DNA of 64,000 nt from Lentimicrobiaceae bacterium. GTDB lineage: Bacteria > Bacteroidota > Bacteroidia > Bacteroidales > Lentimicrobiaceae. Shown here in pieces: positions 32,898-41,488 of this stretch. The position numbers were made by a program, and so were the translations under genes. Position 1 is the first letter of the stretch. Each line of letters starts with the position of its first letter. The notes below the pieces were generated by a model. It was not told the origin of the DNA. It saw nothing but the letters and a program-made list of their open reading frames with translations, and made no database searches. Where the stretch lies: positions 620,001 through 684,000 of the forward strand of contig JACJXH010000002.1 in NCBI GenBank assembly GCA_020636745.1, given 5' to 3'.

Positions 32898-35843
32898 ATG
32901 ACATTTAAACAAATTACAGCGTCTATCATTTCCAGGTTAATTCCGCTCAGAATCATCAGAATTATTTTTTTTCTTTTTATTGGTTTAGCTCTTGAAATTC
33001 CGGAGGGTTTTGCCCAGTACGGACCGCTTTACTGGCAATTGCGCGGGTACGATAGCATTCCTGATTACAGGAAGGCTATGCACGCATTCAGTAGCAAGGA
33101 TTTTACACAGGCGCAAATGCTTTTGGACTCAATAGGCAATACTTTTATAACTAAAAAAAACTATCGGAGATATTATCAGGTTCAGAATGAAAAGGGGGTG
33201 ATGCTTTATCTGACCAAACAATACGATTCGTCTTTCCGTGTTTTCAACCGAAATGTTGATTTGATGATCTCTCATCAGGATACGCTTCATTATGAATTTG
33301 CCATAGCTATGCGTATTATGGGATATCTGGCCAATGCATGGGATGGTGTAAGTCAATCCAAACTGTATTTTTTGGAGCGTCAATGTCAGGCTTTAAAAAA
33401 GATGAACGATAAATCGCCTGTTTATGTTGATTGTTTAGGCGATTTGGGCCTTTATTATGTTAATACGCCGGAAATGCTAACCGGAATTAATTATTTGCTG
33501 GAAAGCAAGAAAATGGCTTTGGCACTTGGTTTAAAACATACAGTTCTTGTTAACGATCATACAATTACCAATAAGCTGGCAGTTGAACAGCCCTACCTTG
33601 CTCTTGAAATATTTGAAAATCAGTATAAAACGGCTGCCAGAAAATACTATCGCGATTCAACCGCTTTGATAATTCTGGCTTATACCATCGCTGACAAACT
33701 GCACGAAACCGGCAATTTTTCAAAAGCTGTTGAATATTTGAATGAGGCTGATGAAATTCAACAGGCTACAAACTATCCGCATATTAAGTTTAAGGCTGCC
33801 ATTCCTGTTGATTTGGCAGTTAATTACAGTAAGCTTGGCGATGCCGAAAACTTTATGAAATATGCGGGCATTGCCTTGTCAGCCTACGGGCAGATTATCG
33901 AAAACAGACCTTTCCCACGACACTACCTTTATTCAGTTATTGGTGAAGGCTATCTTCCTTTTCAGATTGACAGTGCTTTGTTTTATTTGGATAGAGCCTG
34001 CGATTTGCTGTTGTCTCAGGATGTTCAGGAAAATGATAAACTGGCAGAAGTGCTTGCTTTAAAAACTGAGGCCCTGTTGGCTGGCTCTGATGCGGCAGGC
34101 GCTGAAAAAATGCTCGTTAAAGCCTTAAATTTACTTACCATTTCTCAATTTGACAGCCTCCCTGCATTTACCTGCTCATCGGCACATAAAGAGGTACTGC
34201 GCAGAATATACAACCTGGCCAATAATGTTTATTTGCAGAAATATATGCTCACTCATGAAAAGATGGCTCTGCAAATGGCACTTCAATCTGCTTCGTGCTA
34301 TGATACACTCACGCGTATGCTCGCCCGCAATATTTCTGATGCTGATGCCATTCGTGATTTTGCTAAGGAATATAAAACTGTGGCTTCCCGGATTTTTGAT
34401 AATCTGGATATTGCAGATATCCCTCAGCAAATGGCGTTTCGCTTTGTTAGTACGGCCAAAGCTTTTCAATTGATGACTGAAATTGAAAGGTATGCATACG
34501 CTCAGGCTGTTTCAACTCATGACAGCCTCTGGAGATCTAAGCTGGAACTGGAAAAAATGGTCCGCTTTCTGAAAAACCAGAAAACATCAGCATTGATTAT
34601 GAATGATAGCTTACTGGCTGATAGTCTTGGCATCGAAATCAGAAATAAACTGATTGAAATGCTGATTGTCAATTACAGCATTATCAGAAGTCAGTCATCG
34701 GTAAGTAGTTTCTTGGATCTTGACAGCGATTTCTCTTTGCCTGAAACAAAACTCAATGACCGGCATTTGGTGTTGGATGTTTTTCATTCCGATAAAAAAG
34801 TGATTTTACTGGGTATTGATCAGGATGGTACAAAGTTGGCACGCATTGATGAACAGGGGCAATTTGATACAGCTGTTCAGGATTTTCTCAGAGATGTGAG
34901 AACAGGAAATCAAACAGATGATTCGGGAGGTGCTCTGGCAAACCTGCTGCTGAAACCAATGACACAAAAAATTTCTTTGGCCGCGAAAATTACTTTTATA
35001 CCTGATAATTCACTTTTACAAGTGCCTCTTGAAGTATTGCCCAGTCCGGTGAATGGCAAAATGTTGATTGAAAATCAGTCAATTGCGTATAATTATTCTT
35101 TTGCATTGTGGAATAAATCATCACAAAAGGCCGCTGCTGAAAATAATCATATTTTGGCACTTGCACCCGTTTTTGAAACGGAACAACCTGTCGATCAGGT
35201 AGCTTATTCGCGGGGTGAAGCACCGGATGATGCCGGTTTTGACTTTTTATTCAGTGCTGACCATCTGGTGCCGTTGCCATTTACGAAAAGGGAGGTGAGG
35301 AAGCTTGACAGCTTATTTACAAGCTGCAGGATTGATCACAGGGTATTACTAAACAAGGATGCAACTAAATCAAATCTTAAAAAATATGCTGGCGATTACA
35401 GCATTATTCATATTGCTTCTCATGGTTTTGCTTCAAAAAAAGAGCCTGAATTTTCAGGTGTTTTCTTAGCTCCCGAAAAAATAGCTGATACGTGTCGGGG
35501 CGTTTCTGATAATGGTTTCTTACATATAGGAGAGTTGTCAAGCTTAAAAACCAATGCCAGCCTGGTGGTGCTTAGTAGCTGTAATTCAGGCGTCGGTGCG
35601 ATATACGAAAGCGAAGGTGTAATGGCTTTGCCGCGGGCATTTATGTTTGCTGGTGTGCCCAATGTAATGGCCTCTTTGTGGAGAGTGAATGACGCTAAAA
35701 CCAGTGTTCTTATGGTTGCGTTTTATCAATACCTTTTACAGGGAAATGATTATGCAAACTCATTGCGATTGGCAAAACTTGATTGTATTGCCAAAGGATA
35801 CCTTCCGTTAAACTGGGCTGGTTTTGTACTTATAGGGAGTTAG
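32898..35843 (+). CDS. Exported TPR-CHAT (caspase-like) peptidase
   Basis: A 981-residue protein. The N-terminus has a hydrophobic signal or anchor (IIRIIFFLFIGLALEIPEGF, ending near residue 40 at AQ). Residues ~60-560 are helical with TPR-like pairs (DFTQAQMLLDSIGNTFITKK, NFSKAVEYLNEADEIQQATN). The C-terminal ~300 residues form a CHAT domain, a clan CD cysteine peptidase fold related to caspases. The catalytic His842 lies in IIHIASHGFAS and Cys895 in VVLSSCNSGVG. The downstream signature GVMALPRAFMFAGVPNVMAS, then LWRVND and LPLNWAGFVLIG, completes the family pattern. Both catalytic residues are intact, so protease activity is expected. The substrate is unknown. The signal segment points to the envelope, unlike cytoplasmic CHAT effectors. 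Confidence 0.88.
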   Translation: MTFKQITASIISRLIPLRIIRIIFFLFIGLALEIPEGFAQYGPLYWQLRGYDSIPDYRKAMHAFSSKDFTQAQMLLDSIGNTFITKKNYRRYYQVQNEKGVMLYLTKQYDSSFRVFNRNVDLMISHQDTLHYEFAIAMRIMGYLANAWDGVSQSKLYFLERQCQALKKMNDKSPVYVDCLGDLGLYYVNTPEMLTGINYLLESKKMALALGLKHTVLVNDHTITNKLAVEQPYLALEIFENQYKTAARKYYRDSTALIILAYTIADKLHETGNFSKAVEYLNEADEIQQATNYPHIKFKAAIPVDLAVNYSKLGDAENFMKYAGIALSAYGQIIENRPFPRHYLYSVIGEGYLPFQIDSALFYLDRACDLLLSQDVQENDKLAEVLALKTEALLAGSDAAGAEKMLVKALNLLTISQFDSLPAFTCSSAHKEVLRRIYNLANNVYLQKYMLTHEKMALQMALQSASCYDTLTRMLARNISDADAIRDFAKEYKTVASRIFDNLDIADIPQQMAFRFVSTAKAFQLMTEIERYAYAQAVSTHDSLWRSKLELEKMVRFLKNQKTSALIMNDSLLADSLGIEIRNKLIEMLIVNYSIIRSQSSVSSFLDLDSDFSLPETKLNDRHLVLDVFHSDKKVILLGIDQDGTKLARIDEQGQFDTAVQDFLRDVRTGNQTDDSGGALANLLLKPMTQKISLAAKITFIPDNSLLQVPLEVLPSPVNGKMLIENQSIAYNYSFALWNKSSQKAAAENNHILALAPVFETEQPVDQVAYSRGEAPDDAGFDFLFSADHLVPLPFTKREVRKLDSLFTSCRIDHRVLLNKDATKSNLKKYAGDYSIIHIASHGFASKKEPEFSGVFLAPEKIADTCRGVSDNGFLHIGELSSLKTNASLVVLSSCNSGVGAIYESEGVMALPRAFMFAGVPNVMASLWRVNDAKTSVLMVAFYQYLLQGNDYANSLRLAKLDCIAKGYLPLNWAGFVLIGS

Positions 35844-35925
35844 CAAACTTCTAAAGCAGAAATCAGAGCAGTTGACTGTTTGTAATGTGTTGAATAATAA
35901 TTGAATAGCCTGTTTTTCGGGTGAT

Positions 35926-35964
35926 AAAAAAAGTGCCTTGATTGACTTGTCAAGGCACTTTTTT
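35926..35964. terminator. Bidirectional terminator between convergent CHAT and TPR-protein genes
   Basis: A-rich arm with AAGTGCCTTGA, an 8-base loop (35942-35949), then TCAAGGCACTT followed by T residues. The stem is perfect and has A/T runs on both sides, so it can stop transcription from either direction. It lies between the convergent stops at 35843 and 35983. Confidence 0.92.
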
Positions 35965-35982
35965 ATAATAAGGCTGGTTATA

Positions 35983-36933
35983 CTAAAAATCCTCTACTAT
36001 CGGATTGGCGCCGATTTCATTCAGATAATCGAATAGAATCTGGTTTTGTTTCATTCTAACTTTAGCGTGAAAATCAGGCATAATGGCATAATATTCCTGA
36101 GCTTTTGCATAATTGCCTATCAGCTCATAGCACATGGCTGTATTAAATGCAGCTTCTTTATTGTCGGGTTCGGCTGAATATATCCTCTGATAAAGATTTC
36201 CCAGTTTTTTGATTTCACCGGATTCAAAGAGGACTTTAGCTGAAGATAGCTCTTCTTTTAAAGTTTTGTCTTTCACTTTTACACTAAGAAATTTGTACCA
36301 AACGGGCTCATGGCTATAGAATTTAAATGTGTTGTAAAAGCCGGGCTTCAGCGACGATTCACATTTGGCGAGCAGATCACTTACCGGCAGCAGTTTTTTG
36401 CCCGGCTTCCGTTCAGAATCAAACTGGATGTTAATGGTATCGTAATCAGTGGTTTTGTCTTTATACGTATAAGTGATCAGGACATTAATTCCGGCGGTAT
36501 TTATTTGCCGGGTTTCATAGTACGGAATGGCACCGCCTACGCTATTTGCCTTTTCAAAATAGAGGTTTTCTTCAACTTCTTCTGAAGTTTTTATCAGGTA
36601 GGAGCCTCCGATGATTACATCTGCTTCTGATGCGTTAGTTACTTCTTCAAAAAGCGGATGAGTTGTCCAGCTGATGTGGTTCTGTATTTTTTTTGCTTTT
36701 ACACCACTATACGTGTAGTAGAATATGTCAATGCCGGGTTTGGCCAGTGCATTAACATCAATCTGGCTTTCATTGCCTTTGTTGGTGAATCCTTCGAAAT
36801 AAATCTTGCTCCCGCGTACTTTGGTCTCTTTTTCGAGTGAAAACTGGTAAAATTCACCTTGTTGAGCGTAAATGGCCGGAATGGTCAGGATATAGGCGAG
36901 AATAAATAGAAGTCCTTTGTAATTTTTCATCAT
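35983..36933 (-). CDS. Unknown secreted protein with C-terminal TPR-like segment
   Basis: A 316-residue exported protein with a signal peptide (YKGLLFILAYILTIPAIYAQ). The N-terminal ~200 residues are a beta-rich unknown domain (VRGSKIYFEGFTNKGNES, ADVIIGGSYLIKTSEE, AGINVLITYTYKDK). The C-terminal ~100 residues are helical, with a TPR-like unit KEAAFNTAMCYELIGNYAKA. The layout resembles the larger secreted protein at 37518-39731, suggesting distant paralogy. It is the last of three minus-strand genes in one probable operon; the intergenic distance to the next gene is 6 bases. It is convergent with the CHAT gene across a bidirectional terminator. No enzymatic motif is visible. Confidence 0.75.
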   Translation of the reverse strand: MMKNYKGLLFILAYILTIPAIYAQQGEFYQFSLEKETKVRGSKIYFEGFTNKGNESQIDVNALAKPGIDIFYYTYSGVKAKKIQNHISWTTHPLFEEVTNASEADVIIGGSYLIKTSEEVEENLYFEKANSVGGAIPYYETRQINTAGINVLITYTYKDKTTDYDTINIQFDSERKPGKKLLPVSDLLAKCESSLKPGFYNTFKFYSHEPVWYKFLSVKVKDKTLKEELSSAKVLFESGEIKKLGNLYQRIYSAEPDNKEAAFNTAMCYELIGNYAKAQEYYAIMPDFHAKVRMKQNQILFDYLNEIGANPIVEDF

Positions 36934-36939
36934 CTGCAG

Positions 36940-37464
36940 TTAAAATATGTGAATCAATTTCCAGTGACTGGCTTCGGCTTCATTTTCAACAGCAGCGTAT
37001 GAGCCATCAGGGTTCATTTTGACATATGAGCCTGTTCGTTGATTTTGTAAAAGAACGCGTTCGCCCCGCACAACCATTCTCCAATGCATGGATGGCTTTT
37101 GTATAACAAAATTGCTGCGTGAAAAAAAGATGGCATTTTCATCGGCATTATCTTCCAAAACCCAGTCATATTCATCGCCACCGTTGCTCTCGGTCAGGTT
37201 ATGAATGGTAAATGAGCGTTGTTGAGTTGGTAAGATATCAGAAAGGTCAAGCGTAAAATAATTCACCGGCATCTCCTTTGAAGCATCGTAAATAGCGGGA
37301 GTTTTTGCAAGTACATAATGTGTGGCTTCATCCACAACAATAAATTTTGTGTACTTTTTATTTAAGATGGCATCATCCTTTTTAGTCACAATGGAATAAA
37401 GCGAGCCATCCAGGCTTGTTCCCGCCATCAATAGCGGAAGCAGTAAGTTAAACAGGTTTCTCAT
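36940..37464 (-). CDS. Unknown secreted protein, possibly beta-trefoil/lectin-like
   Basis: A 174-residue protein with an N-terminal hydrophobic segment (MRNLFNLLLPLLMAGTSLDG) that could be a signal peptide, although the cleavage site is not classical. The C-terminal half contains MHWRMVVRGERVLLQNQRTG, then SYVKMNPDGSYAAVENEAEA and SHWKLIHIF. This spaced Trp/Gln/Asn pattern is reminiscent of ricin-type beta-trefoil repeats (...N..TG.Y......W.L). Only one or two such units are evident, so the fold is a guess. The gene sits between the two TPR-containing secreted proteins, 6 bases from the downstream one and 53 from the upstream one. Confidence 0.65.
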   Translation of the reverse strand: MRNLFNLLLPLLMAGTSLDGSLYSIVTKKDDAILNKKYTKFIVVDEATHYVLAKTPAIYDASKEMPVNYFTLDLSDILPTQQRSFTIHNLTESNGGDEYDWVLEDNADENAIFFSRSNFVIQKPSMHWRMVVRGERVLLQNQRTGSYVKMNPDGSYAAVENEAEASHWKLIHIF

Positions 37465-37479
37465 ATCAGTATTATGTTA

Positions 37480-37505
37480 AAGGGCTTCCCCTAAGAGAAG
37501 CCCTT
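37480..37505 (-). terminator. Intergenic hairpin within the three-gene operon
   Basis: A perfect 9-bp stem AAGGGCTTC / GAAGCCCTT (37480-37488 and 37497-37505) with an 8-base loop. It lies just after the stop of the 737-residue protein gene. On the minus strand only a weak T tail follows (TTAACATAAT), so it may be a partial terminator or an mRNA-stabilising element rather than a full stop. Confidence 0.55.
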
Positions 37506-37517
37506 CTGCTATTCGGG

Positions 37518-39731
37518 TTAGTATTTAAAAGTTCTGGTTGCGGTATATGGGCCGACTTTCATTTCAATCCAGTTTCCTTGCTCATCATATTTGAATGAGC
37601 AGGGCCATTCAAGGCTTGAACCAAATTCAAAACTATCCTGGCTTACTTTATTTTTAGGCGCTCCACCCTGAGCATATGATTCGGTAAACCATTCTTTAAA
37701 GCTCATCTTTTGCGCGATATTAAGGCTTCCCTTCATGTCAAAGTTGTATTTAACTTTTGTCGGATTTCCTTTGTCGTCCTGGTCAAGAACAATGATTTCG
37801 CGCAGCAGTTTGGTCGCCTTTATTGACTGTTCCCTTGTGGAGAAACTTGCGCCGAAAGAGGTGGTAACATCGCCATCCCAACTCCAGCTGGTAAATACAC
37901 CATTTTCGTTGATGGTAGCTTTTGTGAGGAATTTTGATTTGGTATCCGTGCGTTTGGCTTCAATACCGTTTGAAGTGAGTATGTCTTTAAAAATGGCATT
38001 TGCCTTAAAATAATTGTTGTTTCCAGCAAAATAAATATTTCCGTCAAGGTCAACTTTTAGCTGAACAATCTCATCAGACGTTTTACTGGAGAAGATACCT
38101 GCTTTTTTGGTAATGTTATTGGCGCTGCGCGAGGTTTCTTTCAATAACGGGTCATAAATTTCATTCAGTTTACCCGAAAAGTAAATGTTTGAAGCCATGC
38201 TTTTTTGCCACATTCCTGCATCAGTAACAATGTCAAGAAATTTTCCTGTTACCTCGTCATAGGTGGGTTTTAATTCCCTCGAAAAGAGTTTCTCTTTTGA
38301 ACCATCATCTCCGCGGCTGATTTGATCGGTTTCAAGCTGCTTGATTCGGCGATCAGAATCAAATTTTACCTGAAAACTAATGGGCTCATCGCCTTCTTTG
38401 GTTAATGTTCCTTCCATTTTTTTGGGCAAACCGGCAAAGTCCTGCAATGGGAAAAACTGAAACGGATAGTCAATTTCATATAGCGAGCACAACAGGTCGT
38501 TGTGAGCATAAAAATCAACAAATTTGCCCAGGTCGCGGTTGATGGTTGTCATCAGTTTCTCATAGCGTTTGGCTCCGGCAGGGTAGTAGGTAACAAATGT
38601 TTCGATGTCTTTATAATTTCTGAACTTTTTCTGATCCTTCATGCCAATAACCAGTCCTTTTCTGTCTTCTTTGGGTAGTTTTCCCTGAAGCAGCAGATTC
38701 CATTTGGCCATTTCATCAATGGTTTCCTTGATTTCTTCGCCGTATTTTTTATAATAGGCCGAAGCTTTTTCCGGATTTTCGAGCCATGCATAGCAAACCG
38801 AAAGATTATGGTAGGCAACCCATCTTGATTTTTCGGTACAATTACCCAGATTGGATTCTATAATATCCACAAAGTTCTTGACCTCTTCCTTCTCTTTTGC
38901 ATTTAATAGCAATGCATTCTTGTTTTCAAAAACTGAAAGTACAGGTTCAATAAATTTCTTCGATTCTTTAATTTCTTTGATAACACCCAGTTTGATAGGG
39001 GATGAGAAGGTGCCAAAGCCAAAGCGGCCAAAAATATCCTGACGAACCCTGTTGTAAGCTACGCTGATTCCAATTCTTTCTGACTCGGTAAGTTCATCGC
39101 TCTCTTCTACTGTAACACTCATTAAACCTCCTGATGAAGGTGCTGGTGCTTTGTAATTCTTCGATTTCATTGTGCCTGAAAGTGTTCCCAGGTTTTCTTC
39201 TGCTAAAACATCACCTCTTGGCGTGGTAACTTTGTATCTGCAGTTGATGTAATAAGGAATGTCATAATACCCGTTCTTGTCAGGGCTCAGTGGCGACATT
39301 CCTGCGCTTGGACTGGGGTCTTCGTCATTGAGTACATATATCTCAACTATCATTGTTGATTTGATGTCGGAATTGGCAATAATATACTGTGGTACAAAGT
39401 TCCAAACAGCAAAACGGCCTTTGTCATCCTTCAGCGCATCAATGGCTTTCGACATTTTTGCGGTATAGTCCATTGTTTTATTTACCATTCCGGCAGTTGC
39501 CTGTCCTAATGCCCCGAATTTGGAGCCCAAAGCCGAATTTTTTTCTTTCTGGGCTTCAAGTTTGGCTTCTTCAAGCACCTTATCAGTCATAATATAGACA
39601 TCTGCCTGTTCATATTTTACACCTTCAGCAGGAACCTGAAAGTAGGAAATCTGATCAGGACCTTTGATGGATTGAGCTCCCAAATGCCCAATCGCAAAAA
39701 TAGCGGAAACCAACAAGAGGATTCTTTTCAT
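37518..39731 (-). CDS. Unknown large secreted protein with TPR-like segment
   Basis: A 737-residue exported protein with a signal peptide (ILLLVSAIFAIGHLGAQ). It opens with a beta-rich region (GPDQISYFQVPAEGVKYEQA). A helical Ala/Lys/Met-rich part with FGALGQATAGMVNK (about 75-90) follows, then a middle section with YYDIPYYINCRYKVTTPRGD. A TPR-like stretch (SRWVAYHNLSVCYAWLENPE) begins near 310. The C-terminal ~300 residues contain repeated beta segments, e.g. WSWDGDVTTSFGASFS, and end with YDEQGNWIEMKVGPYTATRT. No known enzyme motif is seen. It is the first gene of a minus-strand operon of three secreted proteins. It resembles the smaller protein at 35983-36933 in layout. Confidence 0.75.
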   Translation of the reverse strand: MKRILLLVSAIFAIGHLGAQSIKGPDQISYFQVPAEGVKYEQADVYIMTDKVLEEAKLEAQKEKNSALGSKFGALGQATAGMVNKTMDYTAKMSKAIDALKDDKGRFAVWNFVPQYIIANSDIKSTMIVEIYVLNDEDPSPSAGMSPLSPDKNGYYDIPYYINCRYKVTTPRGDVLAEENLGTLSGTMKSKNYKAPAPSSGGLMSVTVEESDELTESERIGISVAYNRVRQDIFGRFGFGTFSSPIKLGVIKEIKESKKFIEPVLSVFENKNALLLNAKEKEEVKNFVDIIESNLGNCTEKSRWVAYHNLSVCYAWLENPEKASAYYKKYGEEIKETIDEMAKWNLLLQGKLPKEDRKGLVIGMKDQKKFRNYKDIETFVTYYPAGAKRYEKLMTTINRDLGKFVDFYAHNDLLCSLYEIDYPFQFFPLQDFAGLPKKMEGTLTKEGDEPISFQVKFDSDRRIKQLETDQISRGDDGSKEKLFSRELKPTYDEVTGKFLDIVTDAGMWQKSMASNIYFSGKLNEIYDPLLKETSRSANNITKKAGIFSSKTSDEIVQLKVDLDGNIYFAGNNNYFKANAIFKDILTSNGIEAKRTDTKSKFLTKATINENGVFTSWSWDGDVTTSFGASFSTREQSIKATKLLREIIVLDQDDKGNPTKVKYNFDMKGSLNIAQKMSFKEWFTESYAQGGAPKNKVSQDSFEFGSSLEWPCSFKYDEQGNWIEMKVGPYTATRTFKY

Positions 39732-40088
39732 TGAGTTTTGTTTTAAAATGTGTTTAAATAGCTGATAATTAGTTTGATATGTTCAGGGCGGTTTTTCGTT
39801 TTGCCCAGCCATGGTTCTACCAATAGTTGGTTGCTGGCCAGGCCGTTTTTTGAAAAAAATATGGCAGTTTTTTCTGCTATTTTATTCTGCACTGGTATTC
39901 GGGCAGGTAGATTTATTGTCAGGTTGTAATTTTGAGATGAGGGTTATTTGAAGCAGGCTCATGCTTTGCCTTTGATTTGTTTATTCTTTTCGTGAAAAAT
40001 AACGATTTGATTTTATGCGTCGGAATTGCTTATATTTAGTTTCTTTTTGCCTGGAGGCATTCCGTTTTAATCCGACAAAATCAATGAC
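39732..40088. other. Divergent intergenic region before the serine protease gene
   Basis: About 357 bases, AT-rich, without a gene. A weak promoter candidate for the protease gene is TTTG (40006-40009), a 21-base spacer and TATATTTA (40031-40038), which misses the final G of the -7 consensus. Nothing else stands out. Confidence 0.35.
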
Positions 40089-41114
40089 ATGAATAGGTTA
40101 GGGCCAATACTTATATTTCTGATGTTAATGAATGTTTCCTGCAGTGTATATCATCAGGGGACTGCTGATGTATCGCAGTGCGGGTTTTCAGGTATTTTTG
40201 AAAATCGTGAAATGCAGCAACAGTACAAGGAGCTTACAAATTCGGTTCTGAAACTTTCGGTTTTTGTAAGTTATCAGTCACAGGTGTTTGAACCTGATAG
40301 TTTGGTTACCCTTGCATCCTATAAGTCAGGCAGAGCACTTGGGGCAACACGGGCCAGATTTGTTCAAAATGAATCGTTTAGCGGAAGTGCTACAGCAATT
40401 GATAAATCAGATAATAAAATACTGCTGCTTACCTGTGCACATCTTGTTCATTTTCCCGATACTATTTATACCTATGATGAAAGGCTGAGTGCTGATGGCA
40501 AAAGATACTTGCTCGGGTTGTCGGTAAAAACAGGGTTTGTGATGAAAATAAACAATGTCGGTGGAAATTTGCGGCCGGCTATTGTTGCTATTGATGCGGG
40601 CAACGACCTGGCTTTGCTTGAAATAGTTTCACAAAGCAGGATGGAACTTCCCGTTTCAACAACACTCAAATTGGTTTCAGCTAAAGATTTAAACTGGGGG
40701 GATAGAATCTGGCTTACCGGCTTTCCATCCGGACGATTTATGATGACCACAGGTTTAATCAGCAACCCTGATAATAAAGAAGGTATTTTGTTTACTGATG
40801 CACCTTTTAGTGAAGGCTACAGCGGAGCTCCGGCTTTGGTCTATCACCGCCAGGCTTCCTGTTTTCTGCTGGCAGGTGTTGGGCGCTCTGTTGCTGCACG
40901 TTCAGATTACGTGTTGAAGCCCGAAAAGAAAATGCATGAAACAGTTTATAATACAGCTCTTCCTTATACTGGCCAGGTTTATGTTGAAGTTGAAAAACAG
41001 CCTGCAGCTGGCGTTACTTTTATTGTTGGACCTGATTTGATTCAATCTTTTATGATGGAAAATGCACAAAAACTGGCTTTGTCAGGTTGGGATTCAGCCA
41101 TTTTAAAACGCTAA
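40089..41114 (+). CDS. Trypsin-like serine protease lipoprotein
   Basis: A 341-residue lipoprotein protease. The signal peptide ends in LMNVSC with the lipid-anchored Cys18. The chymotrypsin-fold triad is visible: His118 (LLLTCAHLVHF), Asp173 (GNDLALLEIV) and Ser245 (SEGYSGAPALVY), in the usual order and spacing, with a GxSGxP-type nucleophile loop. A preceding strand FSGSATAIDKSDN is typical of HtrA/trypsin_2-like enzymes. There is no PDZ domain. The C-terminal ~90 residues after the fold (VYVEVEKQPAAGVTFIVGPD) may be a short accessory strand region. The anchored location suggests surface or periplasmic protein processing. It is divergent from the three-gene secreted operon. Confidence 0.87.
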   Translation: MNRLGPILIFLMLMNVSCSVYHQGTADVSQCGFSGIFENREMQQQYKELTNSVLKLSVFVSYQSQVFEPDSLVTLASYKSGRALGATRARFVQNESFSGSATAIDKSDNKILLLTCAHLVHFPDTIYTYDERLSADGKRYLLGLSVKTGFVMKINNVGGNLRPAIVAIDAGNDLALLEIVSQSRMELPVSTTLKLVSAKDLNWGDRIWLTGFPSGRFMMTTGLISNPDNKEGILFTDAPFSEGYSGAPALVYHRQASCFLLAGVGRSVAARSDYVLKPEKKMHETVYNTALPYTGQVYVEVEKQPAAGVTFIVGPDLIQSFMMENAQKLALSGWDSAILKR

Positions 41115-41131
41115 GGTGTTGCCGGTTAACT

Positions 41132-41485
41132 TTATAGGGAAAGTTCAATAGCAGGATCCCAGAAAAGTTCCCTGAAATTGGTAATCCTGTCATCTTCAAT
41201 CAAAGCTCCTTCGCTTTCGAGCAGTTGCTGCATGAGCTCATAGCCTTCAAAATGATGTTTTCCGGTGAGTATACCATTCCGGTTAACCACCCGGTGTGCC
41301 GGAACAGGTTGCGACGAGTTGTGTGATGCATTCATAGCCCATCCGACCATACGCGCCGAGCCCCTGCTGCCCAGGTAAGCGGCAATAGCCCCATAGGTGG
41401 TTACCCTGCCCAATGGAATAAGTTTTACAACCTCATATACTTTTTCGAAAAATGAAAGGCTTTCGCGGCTGTAATATTGTTGCAT
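41132..41485 (-). CDS. Alkyltransferase-like protein (MGMT family without the acceptor Cys)
   Basis: A 117-residue protein of the O6-methylguanine methyltransferase DNA-binding family. It keeps IPLGRVTTYGAIAAYLG, the helix-turn-helix SARMVGWAMNAS and the PxHRV loop. The loop reads VPAHRVVNRNG: Ala63 replaces the catalytic Cys of the PCHRV motif. It is therefore an ATL-type protein, which binds alkylated guanine and flags it for nucleotide excision repair instead of repairing it directly. The length is typical of ATL proteins. trmB lies 3 bases upstream on the same strand, so the two are co-transcribed. Confidence 0.9.
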   Translation of the reverse strand: MQQYYSRESLSFFEKVYEVVKLIPLGRVTTYGAIAAYLGSRGSARMVGWAMNASHNSSQPVPAHRVVNRNGILTGKHHFEGYELMQQLLESEGALIEDDRITNFRELFWDPAIELSL

Positions 41486-41488
41486 GAT

